NCBI GenBank assembly: GCA_047621305.1
Contig: JBLHNB010000018.1
Span: 1-64,000, forward strand
Length of the DNA stretch: 64,000 nucleotides
Origin: Colwellia_A sp047621305
GTDB lineage: Bacteria; Pseudomonadota; Gammaproteobacteria; Enterobacterales; Alteromonadaceae
Direction of reading: 5' to 3'
The notes beneath the pieces were generated by a model that saw only the letters and a list, made by a program, of their open reading frames with translations, had not been told where the DNA came from and ran no database searches. This document shows, in pieces, positions 35,724 to 44,509 of the stretch. Position 1 is the stretch's first letter; the number at the start of each line of letters is the position of its first letter. Both the position numbers and the translations under genes were made by a program.

Positions 35724-36887
35724 ATGACATCACCTGAGATCAACTATCAAGAATTAACAGAAAAAATCAAGTTTTGGGGAGAAGAACTTGGTTTTGCTCA
35801 AGTGGGTATTGCCGATGTAGACCTGTCCGCACATGAAGAAGCGCTAAGTGAGTGGTTAAGTAATGATTATCATGGCGATATGGATTATATGCAACGCCAT
35901 GGTTTAATGCGTGCCCGAGCAGCCGAATTGGTACAAGGAACCTTACGAGCAATTAGTGTTCGTATGGATTATTTGCCAACGGACGCTAAATTTGCACGCA
36001 TATTAAAAAAAACTGACCATGCTTATATTAGTCGTTATGCGCTGGGTCGAGATTATCATAAATTAATGCGTAAACGTTTAAAGCAACTTGGTGAAAAAAT
36101 TATTGGTTATTGTAACGCTTTTAATTATCGTCCTTTTGTTGATTCAGCCCCTATTTTAGAACGACCCTTAGCTGAAAAAGCGGGTTTAGGTTGGGTAGGA
36201 AAACACAGCTTACTTATTAATAAACAGGCGGGTTCTTGGTTTTTTTTAGGTGAATTATTGGTTGATATCCCCTTACCTTGCGACGAAAAACCAAGCAACC
36301 ATTGTGCTAACTGTGTTGCTTGTATAAAAATTTGTCCAACAGGTGCTATCGTCAAACCTTATGTGGTTGATGCCCGTCGCTGTATTTCTTATTTAACCAT
36401 TGAATTAAGAGAGGCGATCCCCATAGAATTTAGGCCTTTGATCGGCAATAGAATATACGGCTGTGATGATTGCCAATTAATTTGTCCATGGAATAAATTT
36501 GCAAAGCTCAGTGACATTGACGATTTTAAACCACGCCAAGACTTAGATGATGTAACGTTACTTGCTTTATTTTCTTGGGATGAGGAGACTTTTTTAAGTA
36601 AAACTGAAGGTTCACCTATTCGCCGTATTGGTTTTCAGTCTTGGCAACGTAACATCGCTGTTGCCTTAGGTAATGCGCCTTTCCAACAAGAAATTATTCG
36701 TGCGTTAAATGACAAACTCCTTCAATCTCAAGCTATGGTCGCTGAGCATATTCATTGGGCATTAACACAACAGCAGTTAAAACAGCAAAGTCAAAATTCA
36801 TCGTCGCAACAACCTATTGAAGTCAATAAACGACTAACCGCTAGACTCGTTCGCTCTATTGAAAAAGGCTTACCAAGAGACGCTTAA
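35724..36887 (+). CDS. queG: Epoxyqueuosine reductase
   Basis: QueG reduces epoxyqueuosine to queuosine in tRNA, using cobalamin and two [4Fe-4S] clusters. The 387-residue protein has the N-terminal domain with GRDYHKLMRKRLKQL, WVGKHSLLIN, and the ferredoxin-like cysteines CANCVACIKICPTGA and YGCDDCQLICPWNKFA. A C-terminal HEAT-like helix region with HWALTQQQLKQ follows. It is divergent from the nnrE remnant and tsaE, the E. coli arrangement, and its last four bases overlap the convergent DUF1289 gene. Confidence 0.96.
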   Translation: MTSPEINYQELTEKIKFWGEELGFAQVGIADVDLSAHEEALSEWLSNDYHGDMDYMQRHGLMRARAAELVQGTLRAISVRMDYLPTDAKFARILKKTDHAYISRYALGRDYHKLMRKRLKQLGEKIIGYCNAFNYRPFVDSAPILERPLAEKAGLGWVGKHSLLINKQAGSWFFLGELLVDIPLPCDEKPSNHCANCVACIKICPTGAIVKPYVVDARRCISYLTIELREAIPIEFRPLIGNRIYGCDDCQLICPWNKFAKLSDIDDFKPRQDLDDVTLLALFSWDEETFLSKTEGSPIRRIGFQSWQRNIAVALGNAPFQQEIIRALNDKLLQSQAMVAEHIHWALTQQQLKQQSQNSSSQQPIEVNKRLTARLVRSIEKGLPRDA

Positions 36888-37126
36888 CGGCGCTCTTGGT
36901 CTCGGCGTTGTCGACACTTAGTGAGTATCTCTGATTTATTTTCATTCGTGCCAGCTTGCCAAGACATGATCTCATCCAAATGACGAAAGCAGCCAATACA
37001 AATATCGTCATTATTTAAACAACAGTTACGCACACAAGGGCTCGCAATTGTATCATTTTTGGCAATATCAGCATTATCTGTGTCAACCTTATCAACATTA
37101 GCTTTTCCCATATTATCATTGACCAT
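36884..37126 (-). CDS. DUF1289 small cysteine-rich protein
   Basis: The 80-residue protein has a variable Asp- and Asn-rich N terminus and the DUF1289 core SPCVRNCCLNNDDICIGCFRHLDEIMSW with four conserved cysteines, then a basic C terminus with RQRRDQER. Cysteine spacing suggests a metal site; function is not known. Its ATG overlaps the TAA of the large upstream gene by one base (TAATG), so it is translated by coupling. Its end overlaps the convergent queG by four bases. Confidence 0.85.
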   Translation of the reverse strand: MVNDNMGKANVDKVDTDNADIAKNDTIASPCVRNCCLNNDDICIGCFRHLDEIMSWQAGTNENKSEILTKCRQRRDQERR

Positions 37127-40100
37127 TATATCGCTTCCGCAAAGTTAACCAGTAATTTTTGCTGTTGTTTCATTTCATTAACCCATAATGAAATGTTGTT
37201 ATCATCATGATCAGATATCGCTTGCTTTAGCTTTTGACAGCAAAGCTGAAAGTCATCTGCAGATAAAATTTCAGTGGTCATTAGCAAGGTATTCAGAGCT
37301 GTTTGTATAACCTCTGGTTTATTATCCTTAATGGCCTGACCTAAGCAATCGATAGTAATATCAATATCTTTTAGGTATACATCTAACATATAAACAGCCA
37401 GTTGCGGTGAACCTTGATTTTTTGCATATTGCTGTAAGTTAAAAACTTGTACAGTCTTATCTAATGAATGATTTTTAACATCAATTTCGATTGGTTTATT
37501 TTCTTCCAAAAGCACTTTATTAAGCGCGGTCGTATGCAATATTTCAGATTCATTAACCTTGTCTTGCATAACAGGGTCTTGGTTAAATATAGTAGTTTCT
37601 AGAGCAAGGCTAGTTTTAGGCTTCAACCAAGGTGCCAAGTCTGCCGTTAAATTTTTGATATCCAATTGCGCAGGTAAACGTATATTAATCCAATGTTTAG
37701 CAACCGTTTTTAATGCCTCTTTTGTACCATCTATTGTTGTCTCAGGTAAGGTAAAAATGCCCCTTCGTATCGACTTCCCAATATCTAGCTCAATATAAGG
37801 TGATAGGTTTAATTCAGTAAATAGCACTAAGTAACGACCGGATTGCCAATGTTTAATAAGCGCTTCAGCATGACAAACGATATGAATATGTAGACCTAAC
37901 CATTGTAAAACTCTAATCAATATTTGATGTTTTTCTGGAGAAGATACGGCAAATAATACTTCCACTTGGGTAGGTAAATATTGATATTGTTGTAATTCTT
38001 GTGCTGCTAATAAGCAGTTATTGGCTTTATCACTTAATAATAAATTTTGTACGCTTTGTTGAAAACTTAATCGACATAAAGGGTAATTCGCTTGATTATA
38101 TAAGCCATTTACATGTAAACGAGCTGCAAAAGGTGACTGCATCACCATTAGCTTGGGCTGTAAGCCTTTAGGTAAAGAAGCAATATGCTGGCTAATTAAA
38201 CCATAGTCAGATTTAAAACAATCATCTGCCAGTACCACTAAATCTAATTTTTGATGATTTAAGTGTTTAATAGTTACCTGCTGAGTAAAGTAACTGGCTT
38301 TGTTAAGCACTTCAACCACTGCAGTTGTTGCGTTCAGGTTCTGTTTTATCACTTCATTGCAGGTTGAATTACCGGAAACAACCAATATATTGGCTTGTTT
38401 TAAATCAAGGTTAATTCGATCTTCATTTTGACTTGCTAGCACAGTGATAGGTAAATCAAACGACAGTAAAAAACCTTGACCATTTTGTTGTACTTGTACA
38501 TTTTTGCTATTTAAAGAGGTCAATAATATTTTTAAATAACGAATAACTTCAGGGGTGTTCTTTGGCAGTAACTCATTTTCAGTTATCAATAATGAAACTA
38601 TCTCAGGTGTTTTTTTAATGGGTTTGCTCAGTAAAGCGATAAATTCAAAACGTACTATTTGCTGACCTGCTTTTTTATCAGCAACTTTTACATTAAACTG
38701 TAATGTTGACTTGAATTGCTCAGCCAACATTAATCGACAAACACCCAGAATAGTTCGATGAAATAAGCGTACATCAATGTTCGCTTGCGAGACGAGTTGA
38801 GCATCAGCATGTAAAAAAATCTGGTTACGTTGTAAATGCGCTTCCGACATTGCATTAAAAACAGCCGCATGTAGTTCATCATGAAAACTGACATCTCTAG
38901 CACTGACCGTGTGATTATTTTGCTGCAACAGCGTTCTAATTTTTGTTTGTCGACACCAATCAAAAATACGGGTAAGTTGTCGATAAACTTGTAAGGAACT
39001 CAGACTAGAACCTACCGAAACACTTTGACTTTGTAACATAGTTCGGATGATCATCTTACTCAATTTATCCGCATTAACAATATCTTGTTTACGTAGCATT
39101 TCAGCCATTTCAACTACATCAGTATTTAATTGTCGAATATCTTCTTCTAATTTACTAACGTTACTGTTATCTGCAAGCGTACCAAACCAGCCCTGTTCAT
39201 TTTTATTGATATAAACATCGAGGTGCTTACCTGAGCTTGTTTTGACAAAACATGACAAGCCATCCGATCCTACGGTTACTTTTTTAGCGCATGATATTAA
39301 CGTCGCGACCGTATTTTTATCAAACCAGTGACGCCAGCTTTTTATTGGTTGCGTTTTATCGTCAGCTAACAGCGACACTAACAGTGCGTCATTGTGAAGG
39401 TATGTATTTTTTGGTCTATATTGCCAATGAACGACAACATTTTTTTTAGCAATCATCGTTAAGTGCTGTTGATGATCCGCAAGTAACGCTTGATACTGAA
39501 ATTCACTATGTGCTGGCTTTACTAACTTGTTAACAATCTCAGCAACCTGTCGGTTTTCAGCGCACTTAATTTTTACCGCCTCATTTACAACGCCATTCAT
39601 ATCCGCTTTTAATAGTGCTTCATACACTTGGATATTATCTGCACTATGTTTTTTTATCCGCAGACGAAGACGTACAAGCTGTATCATTAACACCATTATG
39701 CCAAGACCTAAACAGACTAATAAAAAAGTGCGGTATAAATTAGGCGTTAATTTTATCGCCATATTATCTGCCAGTCTTGTGATAACCCTAGGAATAGTGT
39801 GACTAACCACTTGTATGTTTGAATCGTTAGCCTCAGCCATCAGACGTAATTGCTTTTTTTGCTCGAGTAAGGCAGTAAATACATTTTCTGCTAAGCGTAT
39901 ATGACTATGCCATTTAGCCATGACTTTTTGCTCGGTAAATAACAAATGATTGAGCTGCTCAATTTCTGTGTGTACTATTAAATCTTTAATTGATTGCTCA
40001 TTATCGTTTAACTGTGTCCACAGTTGGATTATTTGCTCTACGTTATGATTTATAGCTATAAATTGAGATATCGGAACCTGAATATCCAAGGCTTTAAAAT

Positions 40101-40719
40101 CAAGTAAACTTGTAGATACGAGGGCCAGTATTTCATTGTATTTATAAGATAAACCCAATACTTCAACATGGGCTTTTGCCCGACTCACTGTCAATTTATC
40201 TTTGACTTTATCTGCGACTATTTGTTGTTGTAATTGCTTTTTTTGCGTAGAAATCTCATCGATAGTCTTAGTTAACGAATCGATAATGAGTTGCAGTTGA
40301 ATAATGGTATTTTGTTTAAGTTGATTATTACGTGGTTCGTTACTTTTAACTTTTTCAACGACTTTACTCAGCTTTTCATTTGATAAAGCTAACTTCTTTA
40401 CATGTATTTTTTGATTAGTGGCTTGGTTGGACAATGCCTGCAACTTCTGCTGATATTGTTGGTATTGTTTAGACAATACAGTTGCTGTTTCACTATTTAT
40501 TGCTTTTTCAACAAGATGATCACTGTCGATAAAATATCGTTGTTGCTCATATGACTGTTGAAGTTGAGGAATATTATAATTGATAGCTGTTTGCAGTTGA
40601 TTTTCTTGGTATAAAAATAATGACACCACCAAACATAAAAGCATCGAACTGGTCAAAAATATCGCAATTAAATTCGAGGTGATTTGTTTATAAAAAGGAA
40701 GCTTTGAATTACCACGCAT
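37126..40719 (-). CDS. Degenerate hybrid sensor kinase-like membrane protein, phosphoacceptor sites lost
   Basis: The 1197-residue protein has the layout of a BarA/TorS-type hybrid kinase. TM1 is about 14-37, then a helical periplasmic domain (38-328), TM2 (329-350), a linker, a PAS-like segment (about 425-515) and a coiled coil. Residues about 535-765 fit a dimerisation/ATPase module, with VRLFHRTILGVCRLMLAEQF at the N-box position and NGQGFLLSFDLP at the end. No H-box with histidine, no N-box Asn and no DxGxG are seen. Two receiver-like domains follow (about 775-895 and 918-1020); their acidic pockets read VVSGN and FAVSSPEK, and their Asp sites LVVLADDC and LVLFTELN. A C-terminal HPt-like bundle (about 1095-1190) has ALNTLLMTTE where AHTLKG is usual. 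It is probably a catalytically inactive sensor or scaffold. Confidence 0.75.
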   Translation of the reverse strand: MRGNSKLPFYKQITSNLIAIFLTSSMLLCLVVSLFLYQENQLQTAINYNIPQLQQSYEQQRYFIDSDHLVEKAINSETATVLSKQYQQYQQKLQALSNQATNQKIHVKKLALSNEKLSKVVEKVKSNEPRNNQLKQNTIIQLQLIIDSLTKTIDEISTQKKQLQQQIVADKVKDKLTVSRAKAHVEVLGLSYKYNEILALVSTSLLDFKALDIQVPISQFIAINHNVEQIIQLWTQLNDNEQSIKDLIVHTEIEQLNHLLFTEQKVMAKWHSHIRLAENVFTALLEQKKQLRLMAEANDSNIQVVSHTIPRVITRLADNMAIKLTPNLYRTFLLVCLGLGIMVLMIQLVRLRLRIKKHSADNIQVYEALLKADMNGVVNEAVKIKCAENRQVAEIVNKLVKPAHSEFQYQALLADHQQHLTMIAKKNVVVHWQYRPKNTYLHNDALLVSLLADDKTQPIKSWRHWFDKNTVATLISCAKKVTVGSDGLSCFVKTSSGKHLDVYINKNEQGWFGTLADNSNVSKLEEDIRQLNTDVVEMAEMLRKQDIVNADKLSKMIIRTMLQSQSVSVGSSLSSLQVYRQLTRIFDWCRQTKIRTLLQQNNHTVSARDVSFHDELHAAVFNAMSEAHLQRNQIFLHADAQLVSQANIDVRLFHRTILGVCRLMLAEQFKSTLQFNVKVADKKAGQQIVRFEFIALLSKPIKKTPEIVSLLITENELLPKNTPEVIRYLKILLTSLNSKNVQVQQNGQGFLLSFDLPITVLASQNEDRINLDLKQANILVVSGNSTCNEVIKQNLNATTAVVEVLNKASYFTQQVTIKHLNHQKLDLVVLADDCFKSDYGLISQHIASLPKGLQPKLMVMQSPFAARLHVNGLYNQANYPLCRLSFQQSVQNLLLSDKANNCLLAAQELQQYQYLPTQVEVLFAVSSPEKHQILIRVLQWLGLHIHIVCHAEALIKHWQSGRYLVLFTELNLSPYIELDIGKSIRRGIFTLPETTIDGTKEALKTVAKHWINIRLPAQLDIKNLTADLAPWLKPKTSLALETTIFNQDPVMQDKVNESEILHTTALNKVLLEENKPIEIDVKNHSLDKTVQVFNLQQYAKNQGSPQLAVYMLDVYLKDIDITIDCLGQAIKDNKPEVIQTALNTLLMTTEILSADDFQLCCQKLKQAISDHDDNNISLWVNEMKQQQKLLVNFAEAI

Positions 40720-40842
40720 ACATTACTTATTCCGATACCATATTATTAGAGATTAGATGATCCAAATCTCTTTTAAAGAGGTAACAGTTTAAGGTAATGT
40801 ACACGAGAATCAACGTATATTCATCGCCTCCTGTACTAAATG

Positions 40843-41331
40843 TTATTTTTTATTTTTAACGATCCAAGCCCATTCCATCTCACAAACAATCGGTTGCTCG
40901 CCAGAATCATCAGTAATTTCAACGGGGATCATAAGAGTGCCCTTTTCCTGATGTACAATCTCGTCTATTTGTTTATCAGTAAGTGTGGCTATCGCTTGCA
41001 AATCTCCTTGCATACGACGCAAGTAATTTACCTTCATTGACTTTATTAACGGGATCCTAGTATCTGGAACATTCAATCCTAAAACAATACCCGTTGTCGA
41101 CTCCGCTAAAAGAGCGGCAGCAGCAGCATGAATGCCACCAATATGGTTTTGAGATTTCTTTCGGTTTTTTAACCGTAATTTAACACTTTTATTATTTATC
41201 GAAAGTAGCTCTATGCCAGAAGTACCTGCATATTTAACTTTTGTACAAAATAGTTTAGTAAGTAAAAATGAGCGCATAAACTTAGGCAGCTTATTAATTT
41301 TAGTTACATAACGACTTAATATATTTTCCAT
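40843..41331 (-). CDS. DUF4442 hotdog-fold protein (possible acyl-CoA thioesterase)
   Basis: The 162-residue protein matches the DUF4442/PaaI-like hotdog pattern: a helix HIGGIHAAAAALLAESTTGIVLGL followed by beta strands with MKVNYLRRMQGDLQAIATL. Related proteins are thioesterases that hydrolyse acyl-CoA, but the catalytic residues are not certain here. No signal peptide is seen. It is a single gene between the large kinase-like gene and a divergent exonuclease gene. Confidence 0.78.
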   Translation of the reverse strand: MENILSRYVTKINKLPKFMRSFLLTKLFCTKVKYAGTSGIELLSINNKSVKLRLKNRKKSQNHIGGIHAAAAALLAESTTGIVLGLNVPDTRIPLIKSMKVNYLRRMQGDLQAIATLTDKQIDEIVHQEKGTLMIPVEITDDSGEQPIVCEMEWAWIVKNKK

Positions 41332-41526
41332 CTTGCTCTCACTAATATTCTAGTATTAAGATCATTCTCTACCAAACTGGTCTGACCTGCAATGACAATA
41401 TTAATCTTTTCTTCTCTAACTTCGGCTATGTATTGCAATGAATACAGTTTTTTGAATCCTTTGGTTTACTTTTAATCGCTTCAACGTAAAATAATTAGCT
41501 AATTTTCTTATTTACATATTCTCTCA

Positions 41527-42138
41527 ATGAACGCTAATTCACTCATAATTCTTGATTTTGAAACAACAGGGTTATCACCTGATAACGGTGATAGAGCTAT
41601 AGAAATAGGAGCTGTTAAACTTGAAAATGGGGAAGTAACCGCAAGATTTCAAGAGCTAATGAACCCCGGACGACCTGTTAGTTATTTTATTGAAGAATAT
41701 ACCGGCATCACCAATAAAATGCTCAGTAAAGCTGCGCCATGTAATGAGGTAATGGCTCGTTTTGCAGATTTCATTCAAGGACAGAATCTTGTTGCGCATA
41801 ACTCATCGTTTGATAAACGCTTTTTAGACAGTGAATTAAAACGTATATTCGCTTGTTACGATGGTCAGTTTGCTTGTTCACTACTTGTATCTCGCCGGTT
41901 ATACCAAGCAGCACCTAATCATAAATTAGGTACATTAATTAACTACAAAGGTATTGCTTCAAACGGTAGTTTTCACAGAGCATTATACGATTCAGAAATG
42001 ACTGCTAAGCTTTGGCTAGCAATGCTTGATGATATTCAACGTCAAACAACATTCAATGACGTACCGTTTTCTTTAGTGCAAAAACTCGCCAAAACGCCTA
42101 AAAATAAAGTCAGTGCTTTTTTAGCTAAACACCGATAA
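41527..42138 (+). CDS. DnaQ-like 3'-5' exonuclease (DEDDh)
   Basis: The 203-residue protein has the exonuclease motifs of the DnaQ/RNase T superfamily: Exo I LDFETTGLSPDNGDRAIEIG (Asp and Glu), Exo II HNSSFDKRFLD (Asp) and Exo III HRALYDSEMT (His and Asp). The catalytic DEDDh set is complete. It is short and lacks helicase or polymerase parts, so it is a stand-alone nuclease; substrate is unknown. It resembles the epsilon-like family seen as single genes in marine gammaproteobacteria. Transcribed divergently from the DUF4442 gene across 195 bases. Confidence 0.9.
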   Translation: MNANSLIILDFETTGLSPDNGDRAIEIGAVKLENGEVTARFQELMNPGRPVSYFIEEYTGITNKMLSKAAPCNEVMARFADFIQGQNLVAHNSSFDKRFLDSELKRIFACYDGQFACSLLVSRRLYQAAPNHKLGTLINYKGIASNGSFHRALYDSEMTAKLWLAMLDDIQRQTTFNDVPFSLVQKLAKTPKNKVSAFLAKHR

Positions 42139-42334
42139 CAAACACCACATTAACTGAGTTATTGATCGTTTTCGAGCGCTAAGGTGAACGATCTGGCGAC
42201 TATAATTCACTTGTGAAGTAGGTATAATTAATCAAAAATTGTTGAATATCTTACTTTTGTGAAAGAATAATATCACCGCTAATCCAGAGAGTATTTTATT
42301 CTTTTATTTTAGTCACTACCTCTGTATAAAAAAA

Positions 42335-42369
42335 CCTCATATCTTTCCGAGTACGGCCGATATAAGAGG
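42335..42369 (-). terminator. Orphan intrinsic terminator on the minus strand in a 333-base gap
   Basis: On the minus strand CCTC(TT)ATATC pairs with GATATGAGG, with an inner CGG/CCG pair, followed at once by seven T. No minus-strand gene ends here. The nearest one upstream is orn, more than 1.1 kb away, behind a plus-strand gene. The rest of 42139-42471 shows no gene; GAGGGAA before 42472 is the ribosome binding site of the next gene. Confidence 0.6.
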
Positions 42370-42471
42370 ATAAATTATTTATTATTCATATTTTATTGAA
42401 TTATGGCTGTAAATATTTCAATAATGCTGTGTGACTGATACCACCTAAATGGAATTTTAGAGGGAACAGAC

Positions 42472-43578
42472 ATGACGATTACAACGAATTCACTCAATCA
42501 ACAAGCGCACTATCAACAAGACTATCATCATGGTCGCAAAGTAAGCTTATCTGAAAACCAAGCTCCTCCTTCTAATGCATCTGAGACTTCTCGAGCGAAC
42601 AATCAACCAGATAATCAATCAGACAATCAGCCGAGATTAGATACCCTTGCCATCGAGATGTTACGAACCTTTAGTACTTCACGTTCAATAAGCGAGCAAC
42701 AAGCCTACGACCCTAATCAAGAAGATATTTATGATCGTCCGCTAACGGGTAGAGTCAAAATGATGAAGCTTATTTTGGAAAGTACTTTTGGTGAAAGTAT
42801 TGCATTGGTAAGCACAAATATGAGTAATAAAATTAAGCCTGTGGATATTCAAGACATACCGCAAGACTCATCACCAGCTAATAACGAGTTTCCTGGTGTA
42901 CAAATAAGGCTTGGTCAAAATTCATTTATGGCCGGTGATAGATTAACGGTTGAAGAATGGCAAATTCACCAACAAGAGCTCAGTTATAAGATGCAAGGTG
43001 AGTTTGATATTAATGGTAAACAGCTGTCGTTAGATTATTCATTTACTCTTGCTCGTGAAAAAATAAAATACACCTCTTTTGAAACAACGGCAGCAGCATT
43101 AAAAGATCCATTAATTGTTCAGTTTGGCGAGCAAAGTCTTGGCGAAATATCAGGACAAGAAAGTTTCGATATAAATCAGGATCATAAAATGGATAATTTG
43201 CCCGTATTTTTGGGGGATGTAGGCTACCTTGTTTATGATAAAAACGCTAATAACAAGGCGGATAATGGCAGTGAGTTATTTGGACCAACCAGTGGTAACG
43301 GCTTTAATGAGTTAGCTCAGCTAGATGAAAATAATAACGGATTTCTTGATAAAGAAGACAGCGCCTACCAGAAGCTCTATTTATGGCAACCAGACAAAAA
43401 TACTTGGTTATCTCTTGCCGATGCAGGTATTGAAGCGATTAACACCGATGCTATAGCAACGCCATATACCTTCTATGATAAAGATGACGTAGTACAAGCA
43501 CAATTGAGAAACTCGAGTTTTGCAGTTAGTGAATCAGGCAGAGGTTTAGGTGTTCATCAAGTGGATGTTAGAATTTAA
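42472..43578 (+). CDS. Asp/Asn-rich protein with a calcium-binding-type C-terminal domain, function unknown
   Basis: I do not know a named family for the whole 368-residue protein. No signal peptide is seen. The N terminus is Gln-, Asn- and Ser-rich. Residues about 225-330 contain SFDINQDHKMDNLPVF, YDKNANNKADNGSELFG, LDENNNGFLDKEDSAY and LYLWQPDKNTWLSL. This series is the EF-hand-like or adhesin tail found at the ends of large RTX or VCBS proteins (typically DxNxDGxxDNGSELFG). Here it stands alone on a small protein that also lacks glycine-rich RTX nonapeptides. Upstream AGAGGGAAC is a good ribosome binding site. Ten bases overlap with the convergent orn end. Confidence 0.75.
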   Translation: MTITTNSLNQQAHYQQDYHHGRKVSLSENQAPPSNASETSRANNQPDNQSDNQPRLDTLAIEMLRTFSTSRSISEQQAYDPNQEDIYDRPLTGRVKMMKLILESTFGESIALVSTNMSNKIKPVDIQDIPQDSSPANNEFPGVQIRLGQNSFMAGDRLTVEEWQIHQQELSYKMQGEFDINGKQLSLDYSFTLAREKIKYTSFETTAAALKDPLIVQFGEQSLGEISGQESFDINQDHKMDNLPVFLGDVGYLVYDKNANNKADNGSELFGPTSGNGFNELAQLDENNNGFLDKEDSAYQKLYLWQPDKNTWLSLADAGIEAINTDAIATPYTFYDKDDVVQAQLRNSSFAVSESGRGLGVHQVDVRI

Positions 43579-44113
43579 AAAAGTGCTCTTGATAGACCTT
43601 TAATTCATTGATTGAATCATAAATATCATCAAGTGCTAAATGTGCGCCTGCTTTAACGACTTTATCTAACACGGCAGGATTCCATCGGCGTGCAAGCTCT
43701 TTAATGGTACTAACATCTAGATTACGATAATGAAAATAATCTTCAAATTCCGGCATATACTTATTAATAAACCTACGGTCTTGTCCAATGCTGTTACCGC
43801 ACATTGGAGACATGCCTTTAGGTACATATTTTTGAACAAATTTAATCGTTTCCACTGTTGCGGTAATCAAACCGTCTTTACTTTCACGACAACGCTTGGT
43901 TAAGCCCGACTTACCATGATGCTCAATGCACCACTGATTCATATTATCTAAAACTTTATCTGATTGATGAATCGCAAAAACGGGACCAATAGCTAAAATA
44001 TTTAATTGACTGTCAGTAATAATACTCGCAATTTCCAATATTACGTCGGTTTCAGGCTCTAATCCCGTCATTTCTAAGTCTAACCAGATTAAATTTGTAT
44101 CACTACAGGCCAT
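43568..44113 (-). CDS. orn: Oligoribonuclease
   Basis: Orn degrades 2-5-base RNAs, and pGpG from c-di-GMP turnover, to mononucleotides. The 181 residues match E. coli length and have the DEDDh motifs: LIWLDLEMTGLEPETD, CGNSIGQDRRFI, and HLALDDIYDSI, with NLDVSTIKELARRW in the conserved dimer region. The gene is divergent from rsgA, as in E. coli, with 396 bases between that hold a dispersed repeat. Confidence 0.97.
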   Translation of the reverse strand: MACSDTNLIWLDLEMTGLEPETDVILEIASIITDSQLNILAIGPVFAIHQSDKVLDNMNQWCIEHHGKSGLTKRCRESKDGLITATVETIKFVQKYVPKGMSPMCGNSIGQDRRFINKYMPEFEDYFHYRNLDVSTIKELARRWNPAVLDKVVKAGAHLALDDIYDSINELKVYQEHFFKF

Positions 44114-44263
44114 AAATTATCTTCCCTTTACCTTTTTCTATGTAATTATACGTGGTCTTAAATTAAATATACGAGGTCATAAATTAAATATTACTGCCTT
44201 AGTATATACGTCTATAAGCAAAAATGCTCAAAAGCTCTGAATTTCGCATTTTAAAGTCCTTAT

Positions 44264-44430
44264 AGGTATAATAGCAATCAAACTAACTGAGTGATCTGTT
44301 TAAATAGTCTAAAATCCAATAACATTGTTGCTTTCAATCCCAATAGCCCGCTATTGGTCAATCAACCGCTTTGTTCTTGAAATTTTATCCTTATTAAAAT
44401 TAGAGCCCTTAATTAATCTGATTGGTATAA
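44264..44430 (-). repeat. Dispersed repeat, copy B, between orn and rsgA
   Basis: On the minus strand the element starts with TTATACCAAT (44421-44430), contains GGATAAAATTTCAAGAACAA and the hairpin CCAATAGC-GG-GCTATTGG (44340-44357) followed by GATTGAAAGCA, and ends near TTATACCTAT. The same core is found in copy A at 22.4 kb in the plus direction. The remaining DNA of the 396-base gap shows no gene; the rsgA promoter is not obvious. Confidence 0.6.
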
Positions 44431-44509
44431 TACGTGAGAATTAATAATGTTCAAAACTCTTTCATGAAATATAAAACAATTATAAGTATCAAAAAAATGA
44501 TAAATACTC

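Noticed and set aside
42139..42471. Riboswitch in the gap before the calcium-binding-type gene
   Set aside because: The only structure is on the minus strand and ends in a T tract; no known riboswitch core is recognisable.
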